Assembly (NCBI RefSeq): GCF_001083805.1
Contig: NZ_JXSK01000006.1
Span: forward strand, 248,001-312,000
Reading direction: 5' to 3'
Source: Photorhabdus luminescens subsp. luminescens
GTDB lineage: Bacteria > Pseudomonadota > Gammaproteobacteria > Enterobacterales > Enterobacteriaceae
DNA length: 64,000 bases
Shown here: positions 63,624 through 64,000 of the stretch, one piece after another
Numbering within the stretch: position 1 is the first letter of the stretch
How the letters are laid out: each line of letters begins with the position of its first letter
Notes under the pieces: generated by a model
Database searches by the model: none
What the model saw: only the letters and a program-made list of their open reading frames with translations
What the model was told of the DNA's origin: nothing
Made by a program: the position numbers and the translations under genes

Positions 63624-63653
63624 GGCGCTGGAGTGTTCCCGCACTTCAGCGCC
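63624..63653 (-). other. Strong hairpin, second copy
   Basis: Same 12-bp stem as at 56252-56281. Confidence 0.6.
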
Positions 63654-63661
63654 GTGCTGTG

Positions 63662-64000
63662 TTAACTCTCTTCCTTCGCTGTTGTTGAGATACAGGCCAT
63701 TGTGCCGGCAATCTGGGTTTTGATGATCATTGCATCCAGCAACTCTTTAATAACCTCCTGCTCATACTGTGGCATACGAGAAATTGCCTCAAATTGGTAA
63801 CGTAGCCGCTCACTGGGACCGCGCTCCTGCTCATCAAAAACCAGCATATCCGCACTGACACCGAGCGAAATAGCCAAGCGACGTATTACCTCTAAGGTAG
63901 GTTGTGCTGAGCCTCCCTCATAGCGCCGGATCTGTAAAACTGCCACACCAGCCATATCAGCCAGTGCCTGCTGAGTGAGCCCGCGCTCCTTGCGTAATGT
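63662..64000 (-). CDS. XRE regulator, second copy, 5' end beyond window
   Basis: Same sequence as the regulator at 56290-56652 up to the window edge; its start is expected at 64024. Whether the divergent primase gene follows again cannot be seen. Confidence 0.85.
   Translation of the reverse strand, partial: TLRKERGLTQQALADMAGVAVLQIRRYEGGSAQPTLEVIRRLAISLGVSADMLVFDEQERGPSERLRYQFEAISRMPQYEQEVIKELLDAMIIKTQIAGTMACISTTAKEES

Larger units (their letters stand above)
62078..64000. repeat. Right copy of the direct repeat, cut by the window end
   Basis: Matches 54706-56628 at an offset of 7372 bp. It runs off the window inside the XRE gene, so a second primase and recombinase may follow and the unit may be repeated further. 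Confidence 0.93.

Noticed and set aside
1-64000. tRNA or rRNA genes, including a tRNA attachment site for the integrase
   Set aside because: I saw no cloverleaf or conserved tRNA arms next to the recombinase or elsewhere, though a dedicated scan was not possible.

Overview
The window looks like accessory chromosomal DNA of an insect-associated enterobacterium, most likely Photorhabdus or Xenorhabdus. This is inferred from the mix of content: a very large TcdA/TcdB-pore (Mcf/FitD-like) toxin, a trimodular NRPS with dual condensation/epimerisation domains, a long two-partner-secretion CDI locus, an array of Rpn nuclease genes, and very AT-rich intergenic DNA. No species call is possible from the sequence alone.

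Layout. (1) 2-6472: an AT-rich + strand gene group with a nucleotidyltransferase (5' end cut by the window), a citrate-synthase-like enzyme, a Gfo/Idh/MocA oxidoreductase, an MFS transporter broken by an in-frame stop, and an acyl-CoA ligase; it resembles an unassigned small-molecule pathway. (2) 6505-10963: four head-to-tail, nearly identical Rpn (PD-(D/E)XK nuclease) genes on the - strand. Each has a different number of 24-bp coding repeats (4, 6, 1, 2) and an internal Shine-Dalgarno plus ATG for a short C-terminal product (RpnS-type antitoxin). (3) 11069-18991: one hypothetical gene, then an amine/GABA catabolism cluster (aldehyde dehydrogenase, double SnoaL-like protein, frameshifted GabT, DUF805 membrane protein, Tat-type FAD oxidoreductase, AAHS-type MFS transporter). 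(4) 19979-29899: the NRPS, arranged partial C-A-T-C/E-A-T-C/E-A-T-TE, followed by a perfect terminator. (5) 30221-39580: an IS3-family scrap, then a ~2960-residue toxin with a C58/YopT-like Cys-His-Asp triad and a TcdA/TcdB-type hydrophobic translocation region. (6) 40203-55937: cdiB, a small ORF, a 4499-residue cdiA and an Imm8-like immunity gene. (7) 55990-62077: a symE-like gene, an XRE regulator, a CHC2/toprim primase-ATPase, a tyrosine recombinase and a GC-rich noncoding segment. (8) 62078-64000: an apparently exact second copy of the cdiA toxin end, immunity gene, symE and XRE gene, running off the window.

The most striking structure is the right end. The sequence repeats with a period of 7372 bp (54706-56628 matches 62078-64000), and the repeat begins exactly at the codons of the cdiA VENN-type motif (Ile-Glu-Asn-Asn). 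One unit therefore carries a complete toxin tip, its immunity gene, a SymE/XRE pair and a primase-recombinase pair. Inside the 3' end of the primase gene is an array of CAAGTCTG motifs: two blocks with identical internal spacing (0, 21, 32, 43, 54, 112 bp) offset by 222 bp, with the motif read in all three frames, which suggests selection on DNA rather than protein. Just behind the recombinase gene are two inverted sites resembling dif/Xer recombination arms. I read this as a possibly undescribed self-amplifying or mobile element that carries and exchanges CDI toxin tips. This is inference and must first be separated from assembly error.

How the parts work together: CdiB should export CdiA, whose C-terminal toxin is neutralised by the adjacent immunity protein; the downstream orphan copy has no good start and would be expressed only after recombination. 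The Rpn array is plausibly anti-phage. The NRPS and the large toxin are product loci typical of insect pathogens. The metabolic clusters at the left both carry a single inactivating lesion (a nonsense codon in the MFS gene, a one-base deletion in gabT).
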